This document shows, one piece after another, positions 62,564-64,000 of a DNA stretch of 64,000 nucleotides. The notes beneath the pieces were generated by a model that did not search any database, was not told the origin of the DNA, and worked only from the letters and a program-made list of their open reading frames with translations. The DNA comes from Palsa-506 sp963707065. Lineage in GTDB: Bacteria > Actinomycetota > Actinomycetes > Streptosporangiales > Streptosporangiaceae. Each line of letters begins with the position of its first letter. Within the stretch, counting starts at the first letter, position 1. The stretch lies in assembly GCA_963707065.1 (NCBI GenBank), contig CAVPPJ010000013.1, positions 248,001 through 312,000 on the forward strand, written 5' to 3'. A program made the translations under genes and the position numbers.

Positions 62564-64000
62564 CGGGCCTTCTCCAGCGTGACCGCGACCTGGCGGAGCT
62601 GCGCGGCCGAGATCTCGTCCGGGACGCCGGCTGCGTCGACGGTCTGGGTGAAACGGCTCATTTCCTCATCGAAGAGCAAGCTGATCCTGTCGTGCAGGTC
62701 GGTCCGGGCACTGGCCGCGATGTCCCGCAGCGGCCCGGCGCCGAACAGGGACGTCAGCAGGTGCTGCGGGACGACGCTGGTGCCCTCGTTGACCGCTTCG
62801 CCGCCGGCCCCGTAGCCCAGCAGGCCGATTGTCAGGACCAGCGCGAGCGGCTCCTCATCGAACGACACGACCCGCGCGATCGAGCGCTTGGTCACGTTTT
62901 CCGCCTTGACCAGGTGCATCACGTAATCTTGCCACGCGCTGATGGCCCGGGCCGTCCGCCGAGCCAGGTCCGGCGCTGACCGGCCGAGGGCGTCGGCGCC
63001 CTGCTGCCGGAGCGCGTCCATGCCCGTGTGACCAGGCCGGGCTTCGCCGCCGGGTCCCTCGTCCAGTGCCGCCGCCTCGCCGAAGGTCAGCCCGGCTTCC
63101 GCGGCGAACTCCGAGTCATAGATGCGGTCCGGCGTCTCCGCGGAAAGGCCCTCAAGCAGCATGCCGCCAGCCGGGTGCACCCGCCAGCGGGCCACTGCGT
63201 CCTCGGCGGCCCGGTTAGCGGCCGACGCGACCAGCGACTCCAGGCCGGTTCGCAAGGCCGCCTTGAGCGCGCTGGCCCGGGCCGGGATGCGCCGATTGCG
63301 CGGCCGGCTGGCCGCCGCCGCGCCGCCGCGCCGCACCTGCAGCATGCGCAGCAGATCGCCGGTCCCGGTGAAGTCCTGCCAGCGGGCGAGGATCTCGCCG
63401 CGGAGCAGCGAGCCGTTCCTGGTGACCTCGTCGATTCCGGCAAGCCCCGTCGCGTAAGCCTCGTCAACGGCGGCCCGCAGCTCCGCGCGGATGGTCAGCT
63501 GTGCCTCGGCCTCGTCGGCCAGGGCGGGCAGCCTGGTCCGGAAGGTGTCGAGCACGCCGGACATCGTCTGGGTGAGAACCGCGACTCGCCGGTCCTCGCG
63601 GGCGGCCGTGTCTTCCAGCCATTCCCGGATCGGGCCGTAGGCCTCGGCCGGGAGCCTGTCCTCGGTCAGCACCGTCTCCGCGATGACGAAGCGGCGGGCA
63701 TCGCCGAGCCCGTTGGCCGCGAGCATCGCGTCGAAATGAGCGGTGAGCTCGGCGGCGGAGCGAGGCGGCACCCGCGAGAGCACGATCCCCAGGGAGGCGC
63801 CCCGGTCCCTCGCGTACTGCAGCAGTTCCCAGACCGCGGCGTCGGCGTACCGCGTCGACGTGGTCATGAACAGCCAGAGGTCAGACGCGTCGAGGAACTG
63901 ATGCGCGAACTCACGGTGCGCCTGCACGACCGAGTCGATGTCGGGGGTGTCGAGGAGGGCGACTCCCTTGGGCATGCCCTCGCTGGACGCCAGCACGAGC
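62560..64000 (-). CDS. Dynamin-family GTPase, first of a pair (5' end outside window)
   Basis: The gene is cut by the right edge: the visible ~480 residues begin inside the G domain, so G1 (P-loop) is outside. G3 (LLDTPDIDSV), a switch-like DLWLFMTTSTRYADAAVW and the GIVLSRVPPRS region in place of a classical NKxD are visible. A long helical stalk-like region (DTFRTRLPALADEAEAQL, RRTARAISAWQDYVMHLVK) and a hydrophobic segment ALVLTIGLLGYGAGG follow. The last stretch (LFDEEMSRFTQTVDAAG) resembles an effector domain. It is 4-nt overlapped with the second GTPase. Dynamin-like membrane remodelling at division septa is the likely role. Confidence 0.8.
   Translation of the reverse strand, partial: LVLASSEGMPKGVALLDTPDIDSVVQAHREFAHQFLDASDLWLFMTTSTRYADAAVWELLQYARDRGASLGIVLSRVPPRSAAELTAHFDAMLAANGLGDARRFVIAETVLTEDRLPAEAYGPIREWLEDTAAREDRRVAVLTQTMSGVLDTFRTRLPALADEAEAQLTIRAELRAAVDEAYATGLAGIDEVTRNGSLLRGEILARWQDFTGTGDLLRMLQVRRGGAAAASRPRNRRIPARASALKAALRTGLESLVASAANRAAEDAVARWRVHPAGGMLLEGLSAETPDRIYDSEFAAEAGLTFGEAAALDEGPGGEARPGHTGMDALRQQGADALGRSAPDLARRTARAISAWQDYVMHLVKAENVTKRSIARVVSFDEEPLALVLTIGLLGYGAGGEAVNEGTSVVPQHLLTSLFGAGPLRDIAASARTDLHDRISLLFDEEMSRFTQTVDAAGVPDEISAAQLRQVAVTLEKAR

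Overview
The window is very GC-rich with strong G/C third positions and reads as chromosomal DNA of a filamentous-type actinobacterium (Actinomycetota). The backbone supports this: miaA - extradiol-dioxygenase-like - miaB, recX - recA, DUF3046, clgR - cinA - pgsA - rimO - RodZ-like - ftsK, and rnj - dapA follow the order known from the Mycobacterium tuberculosis Rv2727c-Rv2753c segment and its relatives. An EttA-type ABC-F protein, a GlbO-type truncated globin and paired dynamin-like GTPases fit the same assignment. I cannot name a genus. I found no tRNA, rRNA or CRISPR array.

Layout. 0-7.5 kb: tRNA-modification genes miaA (cut by the left edge) and miaB, an S9 peptidase and RNase Y. 7.5-13 kb: an accessory stretch with a degraded gene, a PHS-type MFS transporter, a zinc-ribbon protein and a secreted phosphoesterase. 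13-18 kb: recX-recA with a two-input DNA-damage promoter, then an AT-rich-promoter module of mobile mystery proteins A and B (HTH + Fic) lying between recA and DUF3046. 18-26 kb: Lhr helicase, an aldo/keto reductase, a quinone oxidoreductase, DUF3054 and a broken aromatic amino acid lyase. 26-35 kb: Rrf2 regulator, ClgR, CinA, PgsA, RimO, RodZ-like protein and FtsK. FtsK carries a 445-residue intein inside its Walker A motif. 35.5-41 kb: a module for anthranilate (2-aminobenzoate) degradation through its CoA thioester: flavin monooxygenase/reductase fusion, RidA, PaaX-type regulator and CoA ligase. 41-45 kb: RNase J, DapA and a TauE-type exporter. 45-54 kb: small conserved protein, ECF sigma with a translationally coupled maleylpyruvate-isomerase-fold protein, two small alpha/beta-barrel proteins, GNAT, a di-iron ferritin-like protein, acyl-CoA dehydrogenase, ArsR-type regulator with MFS exporter, HNH nuclease. 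54-64 kb: oligopeptidase, globin, EttA, SSB, a cytosolic trypsin-like/PDZ protease and two dynamin-like GTPases, the last cut by the right edge.

Most notable: (i) the FtsK intein, whose Trp67, Cys424 and Thr443 match the class 3 'WCT' signature and whose homing endonuclease has lost a catalytic Asp in its first LAGLIDADG motif; (ii) the anthranilate-CoA module, with one 13-nt operator-like sequence in front of both of its divergently placed transcription units; (iii) recA controlled by both a LexA box and a PafBC/RecA-NDp promoter; (iv) short tandem repeats that repeatedly include gene stop codons; (v) several single-base frameshifts in otherwise intact core genes (recA tail, lhr, rimO, ftsK end, start of the zinc-ribbon gene). 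Item (v) may be indel errors in the assembly and should be checked before any biological reading.
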